A stretch of 64,000 nucleotides of DNA. Source: Trema orientale (lineage: Eukaryota; Streptophyta; Magnoliopsida; Rosales; Cannabaceae). A model generated the notes under the pieces. It searched no databases and had not been told where the DNA came from. It saw only the letters and a program-made list of their open reading frames with translations. The stretch is taken from NCBI GenBank assembly GCA_002914845.1, contig JXTC01000036.1, forward strand, positions 7,585 through 71,584, written 5' to 3'. Positions 24,309 to 37,400 of this stretch are shown here, one piece after another (position 1 is the first letter of the stretch; each line of letters begins with the position of its first letter). The position numbers and the translations under genes are program-made.

Positions 24309-27300
24309 TCAGCTCAGTTCAGACAGCAAGACATTTTCATTACCACAAACGCCACAAAGATTTGTAATAACATGGTCTATAAATCTAATAAGATCATCAG
24401 GAGTAGACACCTGAGAACTGTGGCTTCTTATAATATTTGAGTCTCTTACATCACCCATCAGAGATTTCTTTGAGCCATAATCACTTGTATGTTGATGGTA
24501 TATCATTGCATATGTCTTTTCTGAAACCATGCAAAGTTTCATGAATTCAGGGTCATCTAGAATTTCCCTAAAATCCAAATGGAACCCATGATATCTTGTC
24601 AGTCCTATGGATTTCATCTTGAGTGCAATCTTTCGAATAGATGCAAGGTTCGTAGTCAACTGGTGACCTATGGGGGACGAATTCCAGATTAAACTTTCAC
24701 CATTTATAAGTAGATGGAAAACTTGGACCAAGTTGGCAAAGCATATGCGTGCCAAGAAACTAAGGAAATCAAAGAAGTTCATGCCTGCCAAAAGAAATTG
24801 GAGTAACAAATGAATATCAATTAGGTATCCAAATCAGTTGACGCATTAACTGTGCAACTGATTAGCAGTTACTAAAATAAATTATTTGAGTTCAACCTTT
24901 GGTTCTTCCCTGTAAAAAAAATAAAATCAAAAATAAAGGAGTAATAACAATAAAAAAGTAAAAAACAACTCCGGTTCTCCTACAACATGGCTGTTTGCAA
25001 CAATAATTTAGTTGTCTGCTAGCTCTCTAATTTTTATCTTTCAATCAGCTCATCTTAGATACCACAACAAAACAGCCTAGGCTACTACAGTTCGTTTAAA
25101 ACTCCTACAATCTTGCAGTTTACCTGTGTTGGCTGCAAGATTACGCTGGCAGAGACCTTCAAAGTCATCACATATATCCTTGATATCTTCTATGTATTCC
25201 TTAGCCTCGTTGTAGTCCTTTAAAAGCAGGTCCCACTATATGTAACAGAATATTGAGAAAGAAATGTTATAGCCATTAGCCAGTACAATATTTGCTTAAT
25301 AACTTTATACAGGATGCTAATTTTCTAAACAAAAAATGACACAAACTAGGATTGGGCAATCGTGTTGCTATGTCATACTTACCACCCAACAAAGATTATA
25401 CCCATTGAACCAGTTGTGGTTTATGGAAATGGTGTCTTCCTGAAAGCAATTAAATTCCAAGTTATATGACATATTGTAATGCCATAGACCTGGCTTAAAG
25501 CTCATACTGAAAATAGATAAATAAACTTGAAGTTCAAGTTTCTTGAGAAAGAAATGAGGGTTGTGAACTTTTTATTCTGTTTGCCTATATATATATATAT
25601 TCTTTAAAATAGGTTAGTTTACTAGTAACATCTTCCTCACAATCATTTGCATGCCTTTGAAGTTTTAATTCTGATTTCTGAAAAAGAAAACTAATATGCA
25701 TTAAGTGAACTCTTAAAATTTGTACCCAAAACAACAGAAGGTACCAGATTATCAACTTGATGATACCATCCGCTAGGCACAAAGATAACTTCATTTGGTT
25801 CTTGAATGCACTCCAGCCAGATAGCCTGCACATCAGAGGAATATAGCAATAGATGAATGGAAGTGAAAAACCAATCAGGAAATTAAAATAAACTTCAAGA
25901 AGCTCCAGACTGTTCATTTACCTTCTTAAAACCAGGAAATTTTGTTTCACTAACTTCATCATAGATATTATACACAGAGCTTTTCATGTATCTGACGATG
26001 ACAGAAAGAAGTTACAATGAAGGGAAAAAGAAAAAGAAAATAAAAGATATGTCTCTACAACTACTCTGATACCCTGAAGTGACTGACTTAGAAGAATAAA
26101 ACGGACTATTTATTCTTCTAGAGAACCAAAAATTGAAGATTACTGTAAGATAATTACAAATCCAAAGGCAATTGCAACCAACATGTTCTTATGGTGGTAA
26201 GAATTGTCTATTAAAAAAGAACTTGGTCATGCACTGAGTCAAGGACACGAACCCCTTAAAAGGAATTTGGCACGCAAACCCATCCCCCATCCAACTGGCC
26301 AGGAAAAAGGAAAGTTTTGTGGCTTTCTGTCTCTTCACATATTTCTGATCCTTTGGAAAGATAAGTTGTCAATTTTGCGACTAGTAATTCTTTTTATAGG
26401 CAGAGCAGTGGGTGTTCCATTTATCAAAGATATAAAGACTAAGCATAGCAATCATGAAAATAGATATATTTGATTACTTTGAGTGCAAGAAATTGCGTCC
26501 ATACCTGTCAAATACAAGATGACTTTGAGAAGGAGACAGAAAAAGCCAACGTTTCTTCCCGCACACATTTGCTGACCAACTATAGGACCTAAAAACATCA
26601 GCATGGAGAGGAGTCCAAGATCCTGCATAAAGATCAAAAACTCAGGTACTTGTGGATTGAATATCAAACCAAACAAAACGGCAGAGAATCTCAGTGGAAA
26701 TATGTAACTAAGAAAATCCTCCGTGACTAATAGCAAACAGAAGTATAGATCGAATCTATGCTCATACCTTTCTCTCCCATGTAAACAAAACGATAGTCAG
26801 AGCAGCTGATTTCATTACTCTCTGAGTAAACGTCAGGATCTCTATGCATTCGATAATTGTCGAGATACATGTTGAGCCAGTCATCACAAAAAAACTGTGG
26901 AGTTGTGTATGCTATATATTCTGGGTACTCCTGAGATCAGATTGCAAACAATAAGAGAAGAATGAGGCTGAGAAAGTAAAACAAGCGAATAAACAGGCTC
27001 TTTAAGTGGACATTGTCCTAATTACTATGCTCTTTCCTATTTACTTTTCCTTTTCCAAGTAAAACAGGACCATGGACCATGCAGGTAAATACAACTACAT
27101 CCCCATAAAGACTACACCTCAGAAAATAATTACAGTTTATATACCAATTCTGTTGACCACAATGCACTGAAGTTGAGGCTCAATTTTAATCATAGATTAG
27201 TGTAAGGTAGGAACGAAAGGCCACAAATATATATACACACATATGGGCACCAATCCAGTAGGTATTTTTTTTTTTTAACCTATACACATAGTATCATTTT

Positions 27301-28241
27301 GACCGATGAAAATTTATCATGCACATTTTTTTATAATTTAGAGTAAAAGAGAAAAATAACATAATGATGCACGTCTTTTCGTACACTTTATTATAGATCT
27401 ATATAATTCAACGGCTAAAAAAAATATACCTATTGGATTGGCAACCTATATATATACACACACATGTAACACATACCTTTACAAAATGCCAGTCCTTCAA
27501 ATAGAGCACGGACTTGTCCCTTACAACTATAGTTGAAGCATTCTGAACCCATTGGTCAACAAACTCCGAGACAGACATTTCTACTCTTTTCTGATCAGTG
27601 AATTCTCTGGCACCACAATCAGCAACCTATAAAAGAGTGTGACATGACAATAAGATAACAGAAAAGTAGAAAAATTACTCAAGCCAATAGTATGCAAGTA
27701 TGCAACTCAGCTCATATGTAAACAGTTTGAAACTCCAATCATTTATTCTGGTGCAAAATTATTATTGTTTTTTTTTTAATGGGTTTCTTCTAAAAACCAT
27801 TAGCATTACACTACTAAACTATTTGCCAAGTCTTAGACTCCTAATCTATTCCTTAGTGAAGCCACAGCAAGACTCAAAGGAACCCCAAGAACAAATTTCA
27901 CCATAGGTACAACAATTTGAAGTCCTTGGCAGAATTGACATCAAAATTCAGCCTTGAACGACACGATGATCTTCCTGAACTGAACCCATGTATATAATAT
28001 ATACCTGACTGAAAATAGTGAAAAATTATACCTGGACTTTCGATTTGCCGAAATGGGTAGCGAAAAATTGGAGATTGGGGTTGCCATTCTGGGTGACCCA
28101 GTCTCTGGAAGCTCTCCAATCTTCCATGAGACCAGTCAGGAGCACAGGCTGGTTTTTCTCCATGTATTTCTCCACGAACTCATCGTAAGTGAGTTCTTTC
28201 CCATTCACCTTCTCTATTTTTCCCTCAATTTTGACACCCAT
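24309..28241 (-). CDS. JmjC-domain 2-oxoglutarate/Fe(II) oxygenase, JMJD4-like, 478 aa
   Basis: Nine exons on the minus strand: 28032-28241, 27477-27626, 26768-26930, 26505-26622, 25922-25991, 25745-25825, 25383-25439, 25124-25235 and 24309-24784. All junctions are GT-AG and the frame is continuous. The N-terminal region (about 15-70, including NQPVLLTGLMEDW) and the JmjC core match the JMJD4/cupin-8 type of hydroxylase. The iron-binding triad is visible as H181-x-D183 (PLHADVF) and H259 (GWYHQV), with GKKRW (196-200) in the co-substrate pocket region. Human JMJD4 hydroxylates a lysine of the translation termination factor eRF1; whether the plant protein does the same is inference. Residues about 320-478 form a plant-side C-terminal extension without a recognised motif. 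Intron 2 carries a MITE. The start lies 131 bp from an assembly gap. Confidence 0.93.
27245..27446 (+). mobile_element. MITE, copy 1 of three, in JmjC intron 2
   Basis: A roughly 200-bp element with inverted ends: 'caccaatccagtaggtat' on the left, 'atacctattggattgg' on the right. The core 'atgaaaatttatcatgcacat' and 'gatgcacgtcttttc' is shared with copies at 47677-47907 (reverse) and 54029-54281. It lies between exons 3 and 2 of the JmjC gene and does not disturb the splice sites. Confidence 0.8.
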
Positions 28242-28371
28242 TTTCTTGCTTTCTTCTCTTCTTTCGAAATTGGAACAGAAAGAGAGAGCCTTCTGTGCAT
28301 GTTGGTTCTATCTATTCCATTTTCGTCTTCTGTTAATGGCTGAGCTTTCATACAAGAGGCGGTGTTGGAGA

Positions 28372-28429
28372 NNNNNNNNNNNNNNNNNNNNNNNNNNNNN
28401 NNNNNNNNNNNNNNNNNNNNNNNNNNNNN
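28372..28429. other. Assembly gap (58 N)
   Basis: A run of N. The base string 'gttggaga' ends the left flank and begins the right flank, so the two contig ends may overlap and the true gap may be zero or negative. Confidence 0.97.
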
Positions 28430-28765
28430 GTTGGAGAGAACCAATTAAAACGACATCTTATTTTAATGTAAGTAAGCGACATGTAATTCTCCGGTTAAAA
28501 TTTTGTTGTCGTTCAAGTGGAAAAACGACATCTTTTTTTTTTTGGTCTAAATGTTTGTTGTCTTTTACTTGACATGCATTTTCTTAGGTGAGGTTTCGCA
28601 TATGTTTCTCACCCTATGCGTCGTTTGACGTATTGATAAACAACAACAAAACCTTACAACTTGTCGTTTCACATGTAAAGTTCCGAGTTTTAAATTCAAA
28701 TGGCCAGTGGTTAGTATCTATTTGCTTCAGTTTTATTGCCACAAATTTTCAGATGTCTACTTTAT

Positions 28766-28938
28766 GGGGATGGCTACGGTAGGGGCGTCCCTACGTAAGG
28801 TCATGCCTTAATTATCGTTGGATGGGAATCTGTGGGGAATAACGGGAATCTGTGGAGAATCTATTTATATACAGATTCCCATCCAACGGTGAATAGACAG
28901 GGCCCTACGTAGGGGCGCCCCTACTGTAGACACGCCCC
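28766..28938 (+). mobile_element. Intact hAT-type MITE with perfect 8-bp target duplication
   Basis: A 173-bp element. Its left end 'ggggatggctacggtagggg' mirrors its right end 'cccctactgtagacacgcccc' with a few mismatches. It is flanked on both sides by tactttat (28758-28765 and 28939-28946). An 8-bp duplication with short inverted ends is diagnostic of hAT-type insertion. It is the reference copy for the two truncated copies at 18393-18738. Confidence 0.88.
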
Positions 28939-29344
28939 TACTTTATTACTTAATTATCTATATTTTAGCTTAACTTGACCCGGAATTAGGACGTTAGACA
29001 TAAGCAAATCAAGGGTCAAGACTAGAGATGTCAATGTGGGTCAAATTTTGTGGGTTAACTCACATTCCGAATGAAAAGCACAGTACCGATCCGGCCCGAC
29101 CCATATTAATGCAGGCCTGGGTCGGCCAATTAAATATAACTCTTTAATTTCCATGCACCCTAAAATTATGGAAAAGCTTCGATATTACATTGGATACACA
29201 GTACTTATCAAGGTTTTTTCTATAATTTTTTTTGTTTTCTATACATAATATGACCATAAACTTGGATGAGTGTAAGTAACTGTAAGTCGAGTTGATCATC
29301 AGTACCCTTAGGGATTTTGTTTCTTTATTTATTTACTATTAGGT

Positions 29345-29880
<536 letters not shown>

Positions 29881-30803
29881 TATATTCATAAATAGAATAA
29901 TTTTTCTACCAAAATACCCTTATAGGTAATAGATAAACCTTAACCAATTGGAGAAAAATATAACGGTTGCCCAACCAAACCCCGTGGTGCCATTCATGGC
30001 CTAAGGTATTAAATTATTAACAGCTCATGGGATGGATTGAACCAAGATATTTTATTACATTAGCCAGCACAATCTAGCCAACCAAAATGACAGGGGAAAT
30101 GGACATAACTAGGAGTTAATTGGGTTAAAATTACTATTCTACTATTTTATAATTCTTTGTAGGAGCGTCACAATGTAGTGAAGGATAGTTACTATATATT
30201 TTATGATTATAAATTTATGATTTCTTTATGACCAACCACCGGTCAATAATAGTAATTATCCGTCACAAATATTGTGATACTCTTAAAAAGGTCATTCTAC
30301 GAATTATGGCTCAAGCCGACCCACCCACTACCCAATAGGTCCTACCAAAAAATGGGCAAGGCTGTTCAAGTTCAATTATCTCATTGGAGTGAGATTGACA
30401 TGTGTCTATCAAATGGTCGAGACTGGAGAAGAGAGATGTTCAATGCCAGTTAAGTTCGGGAAAGGGACATAAGTAGGACTGACTTAAGCAAAAATGACTT
30501 TCTTTTATGTACTTTTTTAAAAATGATATTTTTAAGAGTGTTAAAGATTTTGACCTATGGTCAAGAAGCTCTTAACATAGTCAAAACTTCATTGACACTC
30601 CTAAAAATGTTATTTTTAAAAGGTACATAAAAACGTCATTTGGGCCCAAATTAGTCACATCCATATCATTGGGAAATTGACGTGGCTAGTCCGTTTTTTT
30701 GGTAAACGGACTTTTTTAGTCCTATTTTTTAAAATGACTTTTCTAATACTCCCCATTCAGTAAAAAATCTAAAATACCCTTCTTATGATTAACCTTACAC
30801 TCA
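29881..30803. other. Degenerate repeat DNA between two pseudogenes
   Basis: No gene. About 30160-30310 resembles the reverse complement of about 440-600. About 30480-30655 is a small foldback: 'aaaaatgacttt...taagagtgt' on the left mirrors 'gacactcctaaaaatg...cgtcattt' on the right. Confidence 0.45.
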
Positions 30804-31460
30804 TTCACAACAAGCCGATCATACTCCAAGCCCTCCATTTAACATTCCCGATTTTCTCTTCTACACATCTGGGGCCGCTTCCCTGGTAGCCTTCTTTTAC
30901 TTACCGACCCTTCATCGGAAATCCAACCAGAGCTTCAAAGACCAAAATACCCTCCTCGACATTCCCGCATCTCGCCGATTCTGTTCTCTGATATGTTCAA
31001 TACATTTTAGCCACTCAAGCCCAAAGTGGTCAAGGCCATATTCGACAGCCTATACGTCCCAAACGATGTGACTCCTCCGATTCACTGCATTGGATCGTTG
31101 ACTGTGACCAAAGAAAGAAAAGGAGTAGTCAGCTCGAATCACTAACTTGGCACGACTTACAACCAAGTCACAACGTCGTGATCCTCTGTTTCGGGAGTCT
31201 GGGGCCGTTCTTGGCAGAGCAGTTAAGAGAAATAGCTTTTGGGTTAGAAAGGAACGGTCAAAGGTTCTTGTGGATAGTGCAGAGTCCGGCCAGCATGGCA
31301 ACTTTGGGTCTGCCTGACTCGAATTTGGATTCACGCCTTCTAGGTGAGTTCTTGGAGCAGACTAAGAAGCAGGATCTGGTGGTGGAAAACTGGGCTCCCC
31401 ATGTAGAGGTGCTGAGTCATGACTCGGTGAGTGAAAAACTGGGCTCCCCTTACATTTATC
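30804..31460 (+). pseudogene. UDP-glycosyltransferase (UGT88-type) pseudogene
   Basis: Three pieces in three different frames align in order with a family-1 glycosyltransferase of the UGT88 group. They are FLFYTSGAASLVAFFYLPTL (from 30850), PKVVKAIFDSLYVPNDVTPP (from about 31020, preceded by an in-frame stop), and VILCFGSLGPFLAEQLREIA to WAPHVEVLSHDSV (31178 to about 31430). Segments equivalent to parts of the acceptor-binding half are missing. The sequence stops just before the HCGWNS core of the UDP-sugar-binding signature. The last 99-codon frame (31178-31477) is open, but without the rest of the donor site it cannot be an active enzyme. Confidence 0.85.
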
Positions 31461-31857
31461 ATTTATCACTAGCTTAAGGGGAAAAAAAAAGATTATGAAT
31501 ATTTTTTCCCCATATTTTTCTTACTTTTGTTTGAGTTGTTTGGTTATAGAATTTCATAAGGAATAAGGTACTTTGCATTCATGACTTTTTAGTTTTTCCA
31601 CATCATATAAATAGATGTTGAATTTGATATGTCCTTAGTTGAAAGGTCTTCTATAACAATAAGTGTTAAAGTGTAAGATAACTTGTAAGGATTCTTTAAA
31701 TTTCCTATTAGAAACTCTTATTCTATTAATCCTAAAGAAAAAAAAAAAAAACATGTCTTGGCTACAGAATTAAGTGGCATGTTTTCTATCTCTTGTTACT
31801 ACACGTCACAAACGTGTGACTATTAGTTACACTAAAGTATAAATTATCTTAATTATT
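31461..31857. other. Gene-free AT-rich DNA
   Basis: Nothing recognised beyond short 'gtgac/gtcac' motifs that continue into the tandem repeat downstream. Confidence 0.45.
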
Positions 31858-32253
31858 CGTAATGATGTAAAATAAATTGTGACCACCAATCACAATATTG
31901 TGACTACCAGTTTCAAAATTGTAAGTAATATAATAATTTAAAATATACCTGGAAAAGGAGTCATAAAAGTTGTGACCATCAGTTATAAAATTATGACTTC
32001 AAAGCGAAAAATCAGTCACAAATTGTGCCTAACAGTAACAAAAACTCACAATCTTCGTAATGATATAAAACAAATTGTGACCACTAATCACAACATTGTG
32101 ACTACCAGTTTCAAAATTGTGAGTAATATAACAATTTAAAATATACCTTAAAAAGACGTCATAAAAGTTGTGACTATCAATCATAAAATTATGACTTCAA
32201 AGCGAAAAATTAGTCACAAATTGTGCCTACCAGTAGCAAAAACTCACAATTTT
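31858..32253. repeat. Tandem repeat, two units of about 198 bp
   Basis: Two consecutive copies of a unit that runs from 'taatgatrtaaaa' through 'attgtgactaccagtttc' and 'attatgacttcaaagcg' to 'gtagcaaaaactcacaa'. A third partial start follows at about 32254. The units contain the small palindrome-like motif cacaatattgtgac. Confidence 0.85.
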
Positions 32254-32293
32254 CGTAACGATTTAAAACAAACTATTCAAAAAAAAAAAAAAC

Positions 32294-32695
32294 CAGTCAC
32301 AAATTGAGACTATCAGTAACAAAGCGAAAAATGGCAGAAGGACAGTTTCGGATATGATTATTTTTTCTCTCTCCAAAAGCAACTAAAAAAGTCATTATTT
32401 TGAATTACAAAAGTCATTATGAAAAAGTGAACTAAAAAAGTCTATAAGCCTCAAATATGAACTATCCACATCAATTTCCCTATATCAATTTGTTACTGAT
32501 AGTCACAAATTGTGACTATCAGTAACAAAGCGAAAAATGGCAGAAGGACAGTTTCGGATATGATTATTTTTTCTCTCTCCAAAAGCAACTAAAAAAGTCA
32601 TTATTTTGAATTACAAAAGTCATTATAAAAAAGTGAACTAAAAAAGTCTATAAGCCTCAAATATGAACTATCCACGTCAATTTCCCTATATCATT
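32294..32695. repeat. Tandem repeat, two units of about 206 bp
   Basis: Two nearly identical copies from 'gactatcagtaacaaagcg' through 'ggacagtttcggatatg' to 'caatttccctatatca'. Very few differences are visible between them, so this duplication is much younger than the adjoining 198-bp one, with which it shares 'gtcacaaattg' and 'aaagcgaaaaat' motifs. Confidence 0.85.
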
Positions 32696-34416
32696 TTCTC
32701 GCCTAGTCCATGGGCTTCATTTTGAAAACAGGTCCATGGGCCGGCCTTTTAATAGCATTCCGTCACGTGTAATCGAGTTTGGATCCTTAAGGGTTCATCC
32801 CTTTGCATGCAATGCATGTGGTGGACCCCACAAGTAAATGCAAAGTACTACATGGGATTTACGCGCGGGATCATTGGCTTTGGGCATACTTTCTTTTAAT
32901 TTTATCTTTTTTTTTTTTGTTTTTCTTTTTCTTTCCAATATTCCCAGATCTATCAGCAAATAGAATCATGGGACCTTAAAACACAACTGAATAGATCAAT
33001 CTCAGATCCCACATATGGGGTCCACCTTACTGAAAGGGCCTGTCCCTTGTTGCCTTATGCCCTCACTAGCATGTGCGTCACGTGATCACAAGCAAAGGCC
33101 CGGCAGAGCTGGGCATCTTTTCCTCTCTGCCTTTGCTACCCCATCTTTGGGGCATATAATATGATATTTTTTAAAATTGTTTTATTCGTTTTTCTTTAAG
33201 AACAAATAAAAAAGAAATGAAGAAAAAGGCATGGCTAATGTTTGCCGTGATATAAAGGCTTTATTAATAAATATTAGCACAAACTTCCAACTAAATATGT
33301 CAACTACTCTTATCCTAATTCAATTTCCATAAAAATATGTTCTTTAAGCAAAAAATACAGAACTCTTTTATTTACTATTATAATACTAAATCACTATTTG
33401 AGTTGGTCAGTATTTTATGACAATATGAACTCATTTAAATGTTAACTACATAAATGAATGTTGTTTTGGTACTATATTTTGCGTGGTAGAATTTTTCAAT
33501 TTCATCTACGATTGGACTCAAATTTGCAATATCTTAAAGTGGAATGGCTATATAAATAGTACCATTACTACTCGTTAAAAGGTCTCTATTCCTTACCTAA
33601 ATTATGGAAGAGAGACAAGGACACACAATTGACATACATTTTATTATGTTGCGATTGATTGTCATAATTGAGAGGGGAGAGTTCTTTGCTTAATTGCTTT
33701 CTAATTCTAATCAATCGTATTGGGATTTTTGCCATTATTTAAATCTTTTATGTCTCACATGGTAAGGGGGCCTAGATACTAATATTATAGTTGGATGAGT
33801 CCAAGCCACCAACGAAGCTTTCTTATCCTTAAAAATAGCAATTATAGACCATAAAGGGCTTCATAAGAACAGACATTGCCCACATTTCCCCACAACCACA
33901 CATTTCAATCTCCTCCCTCTGTGTATATTTATGTTACTACTCATATTCCCAATAAGAGTAATCATATGAAGTCCATATAAAAATCAACACTATACACAAA
34001 ACCACATGCACAAACCTCCATCTCAACTCAACACATTCTTTTGCTCTTTTATTTATGTAGCAATAATCATGAATTTGAAAGTGACTTCACATTCAAGCAA
34101 TCAATAAAAATATAGCTTAATTTGTGAATACATAAACACTTCCCTCTCACATGGGTCTCATCTCAATATTCATCAACCAATCCACTTAATTTAATTTTAA
34201 ACTTCAAATAATTAGGATCAAAATATCTCTGCTGTACACTAACCAATCTTCTCATCTTCTTGTCATTTTTTTTTAATTCAAACAAAATTAATAATAGCCC
34301 TTTTCCTAAATCTTTACACTGCCTTAAAATATATTGCTCTCTCCCTACTCCTAGCTAATAATTAATCATTTAACAAAGTCAAGTACTCTTATTTTTCCTA
34401 ACAGTGTATATTTTTC
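32696..34416. other. Downstream intergenic region of the receptor kinase gene
   Basis: No gene recognised. The part nearest 34416 contains the presumed 3' UTR of the minus-strand receptor kinase gene. Confidence 0.5.
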
Positions 34417-37400
34417 TCATACGTTATTATCGACTATTGTTTCCCGAGATGAGGATGATGAGTAAGCGAGTGAGCAACGAGAAGAGCCTTGTAGGAGTAA
34501 CAATTCAGCCGGGTTCACATTCATGGACGTGGAAGAATTAGTAGTGGTAGTGGTGGTAGTGGTTTCCAACTTTTTGGTATTGGGCTTTTGGGCTTCGTTT
34601 CCTATCGCGGGCTCTTGGCGGATTTCATTCAACAAAACGGCGACGTCCTTCATGTTGGGCCGGTCGTCGGCCCGAGTGCTCGTACAAAGGAGGGAGATTC
34701 CAAGTGCTTGAAGCATTTCTTGTATTTGAGAATCTGGATGCCCTTGAAGTTTTGGATCAAGAATCTCTATAGGGTCTTTTTTGCACTTTAAGTGGTCTCT
34801 AACCCATTGTATGACATGTTGTCCATCTGGGAATGATGGATCTACTGGCTTTTTCCCGGTTATTATCTCTAATAGAACGACTCCAAAGCTATAGACATCG
34901 CTCTTTTCCGTGATTTTAAGCATAGAAGCATACTCTGCATAGTACCATGGAAAATAAAAATTAATGTTAGATATGTAGTTTTTATAGAATTTGGCAAGTA
35001 AAACAAAATCCCACGTAGAAAAATTGCGTAGATGTGGTGATTTGAGTTTTTAACTATTGGATTATGAAATGATAGGCGACACAAAGACAAAAAGGTTAAG
35101 AGTTACTATGCTTAATTTTGGCTGGAATAAGCTTTTGTCTTAATAAAAATGCCAAAATGCATGAAATGAAACATAGTCGTGATTCATGCATGAACATGGC
35201 GCTATAGAAAAAACTAATAATGGAAGCGTCTCCTAATAGAAAGAAAGAAGAGAAGAACTCCTCAAATAATTGATTTAGAATACTTAATTAAAAAACACAT
35301 AATTTAAAAATATTAATGCATATTCTTTTGTTACTGTAATTGTACAAAATCTTACCGGGCGCAATATAGCCGTAGGAACCGGCAAACTCCGGGTTGGCCG
35401 AAAACGACCCGTTTTGATCATCCTCGACCAACCGGGCGAGCCCAAAATCGGCAAGGCAAGCCTCGTATCCTTCACCGAGCAAGATATTGTGCGCCTTGAC
35501 GTCCCGGTGCACGATAGCAGGAACGCAGTCGTGGTGCAAGTAAGCCAACCCTTCGGCCACCCCAATTGCTATCTTGAGCCGGGTGTCCCACTCCACTGAA
35601 CCTGCGCACCCCCCCTCATGAAGCAACGAACCCAGGTTCCCATTCGCCATGTAACTGTAGAAGAGGAGCTTCGTCTTCCTGTTCGCGCCCCACCCGAGTA
35701 ACCGCACGATATTCCGGTGACGGATTCTCGCCAGCGTGGCAATCTCCGACGAGAACGCCGCCGCCGAGCACTTATCCGACGACCGGAACCTCTTCACGGC
35801 GAGCTGAACCCCGGCGGCGATCTCGACCCTGTAAACGACGCCGGTCCGGCCTCGCCCTATGACGCCGCCAGGTGTCAAGCTCTTCGCCACATCAGCGATG
35901 GACAAGTCGAGCTTCTGGAACAGCGTCACCTCCCAAGGTGGGCCCATCTCCACGTCATCACCACCATCGGCCTCGATGTCGCTCTCCTCCCCGTGGGGCC
36001 CCGCTCGCCTCCTGGCCCCGATTATTATGTAGAGAGCGGCGAGGAGGAGCGCCCCCGCTGTGCAGAGGAGCACCACCATAGCCACACGCGCCGCCGTGGT
36101 GTGCCTCATTCCAGCCACGCGCTGCCCTTCTCCGGCGCACTCGTTCCCGGAGAAGCAAAGAGAAGGGTTTCCGGATAAAACGCTCAGGGGAAGCTTCGTG
36201 AAGAAGGGAGTGTCGGGCACGCGACCCGAGAAGCCGTTGTGCGAGACGTTGAGGACGACGAGGTTCTGCATGTCGGCGAGGACGTGGAGATCGCCGGTGA
36301 GTTGGTTGTAGGAGAGGTCTAAGATCCCGAGCTTGTCCAGCGTCGTCAGCTCCTCCGGTACCTCGCCGGAGAGTTGGTTCAGGCTGAGGTTTAACGCGAT
36401 TTCCAGCGCCGGAATCTTCCCGAGACTTGCCGGAATCTGCCCGGTTAGCTGGTTCGAGCCCAGGTCGAGTAGCTGAAGCTTCGAGCACGATTGGAGCTCA
36501 TGCGGGATCGAACCCGATAGCCGATTCCTCCCGAGGATGAGCTTGGTGAGTGAACTCAGCGATCCAAGCCCCGAACTCAGAGTCCCTTCGATTAAATTAT
36601 CGGAAAAGTCAACGTATTGTAAAGAGACCAGCTCTTCAAAACTTCCGGGGAGGTTTCCGGCAATGGAGTTGGAATGCAGGTCGAGAAACGTCAAATTCCG
36701 GCAGCCGGCGATCTCCTCCGGTATTATCCCGGTTATCCGATTTGACCCGACATCGAAAAAGTTTAGAAGCCTCAGTTTTCCGACCTGGGGAGGGATTTTC
36801 CCGGTCAATTTGTTGTCACTAGCCCGGAACCGAATCAGCGACGAGCAGTTCCCGATCTCCGGCGGGATTACGCCGGAGAGATTGTTGGAGAGGAGGAGCA
36901 ACTTTTCGAGCTTTTCGAGCTCGAAGATCCCACTGGGTATCGGCCCTGTCAGAAGGTTTTGAGACAAGTCGACGGCCTCGAGATTCCGGCACCGGGAAAT
37001 CGACGGCGGGATGGTCCCCTCCAGCTTGTTTTGCCACAGGAACAACAATGTCAGATTCGAGAGGCTCCCGATCTCGGCAGGGATCGTCCCCGAGATCTGG
37101 TTATTGTCGAGCTCGATGTGGGTCATCTCGACACAGTTCCCGAGTTGACTCGGTAACTCGCCGGAGATCTGGTTCATGCTGAGCTGGAGCTCCTGAAGCA
37201 GAGTCAAGTTCCCGAACGACGTCGGGATGTCCCCGGTCAACGAATTCATCGACGCGTCGATGACCGAGAGTTGACCACAGTTCCCGAGCTCGGGCGGGAT
37301 CACGCCCACCAAGTTGTTCTGCCATAGGAGAAGATTCTGAAGCTTTTTCAAGTTACCCAATTGGGCCGGGATCGAGCCAGAGAGAGCGTTTTCGTAGAGG

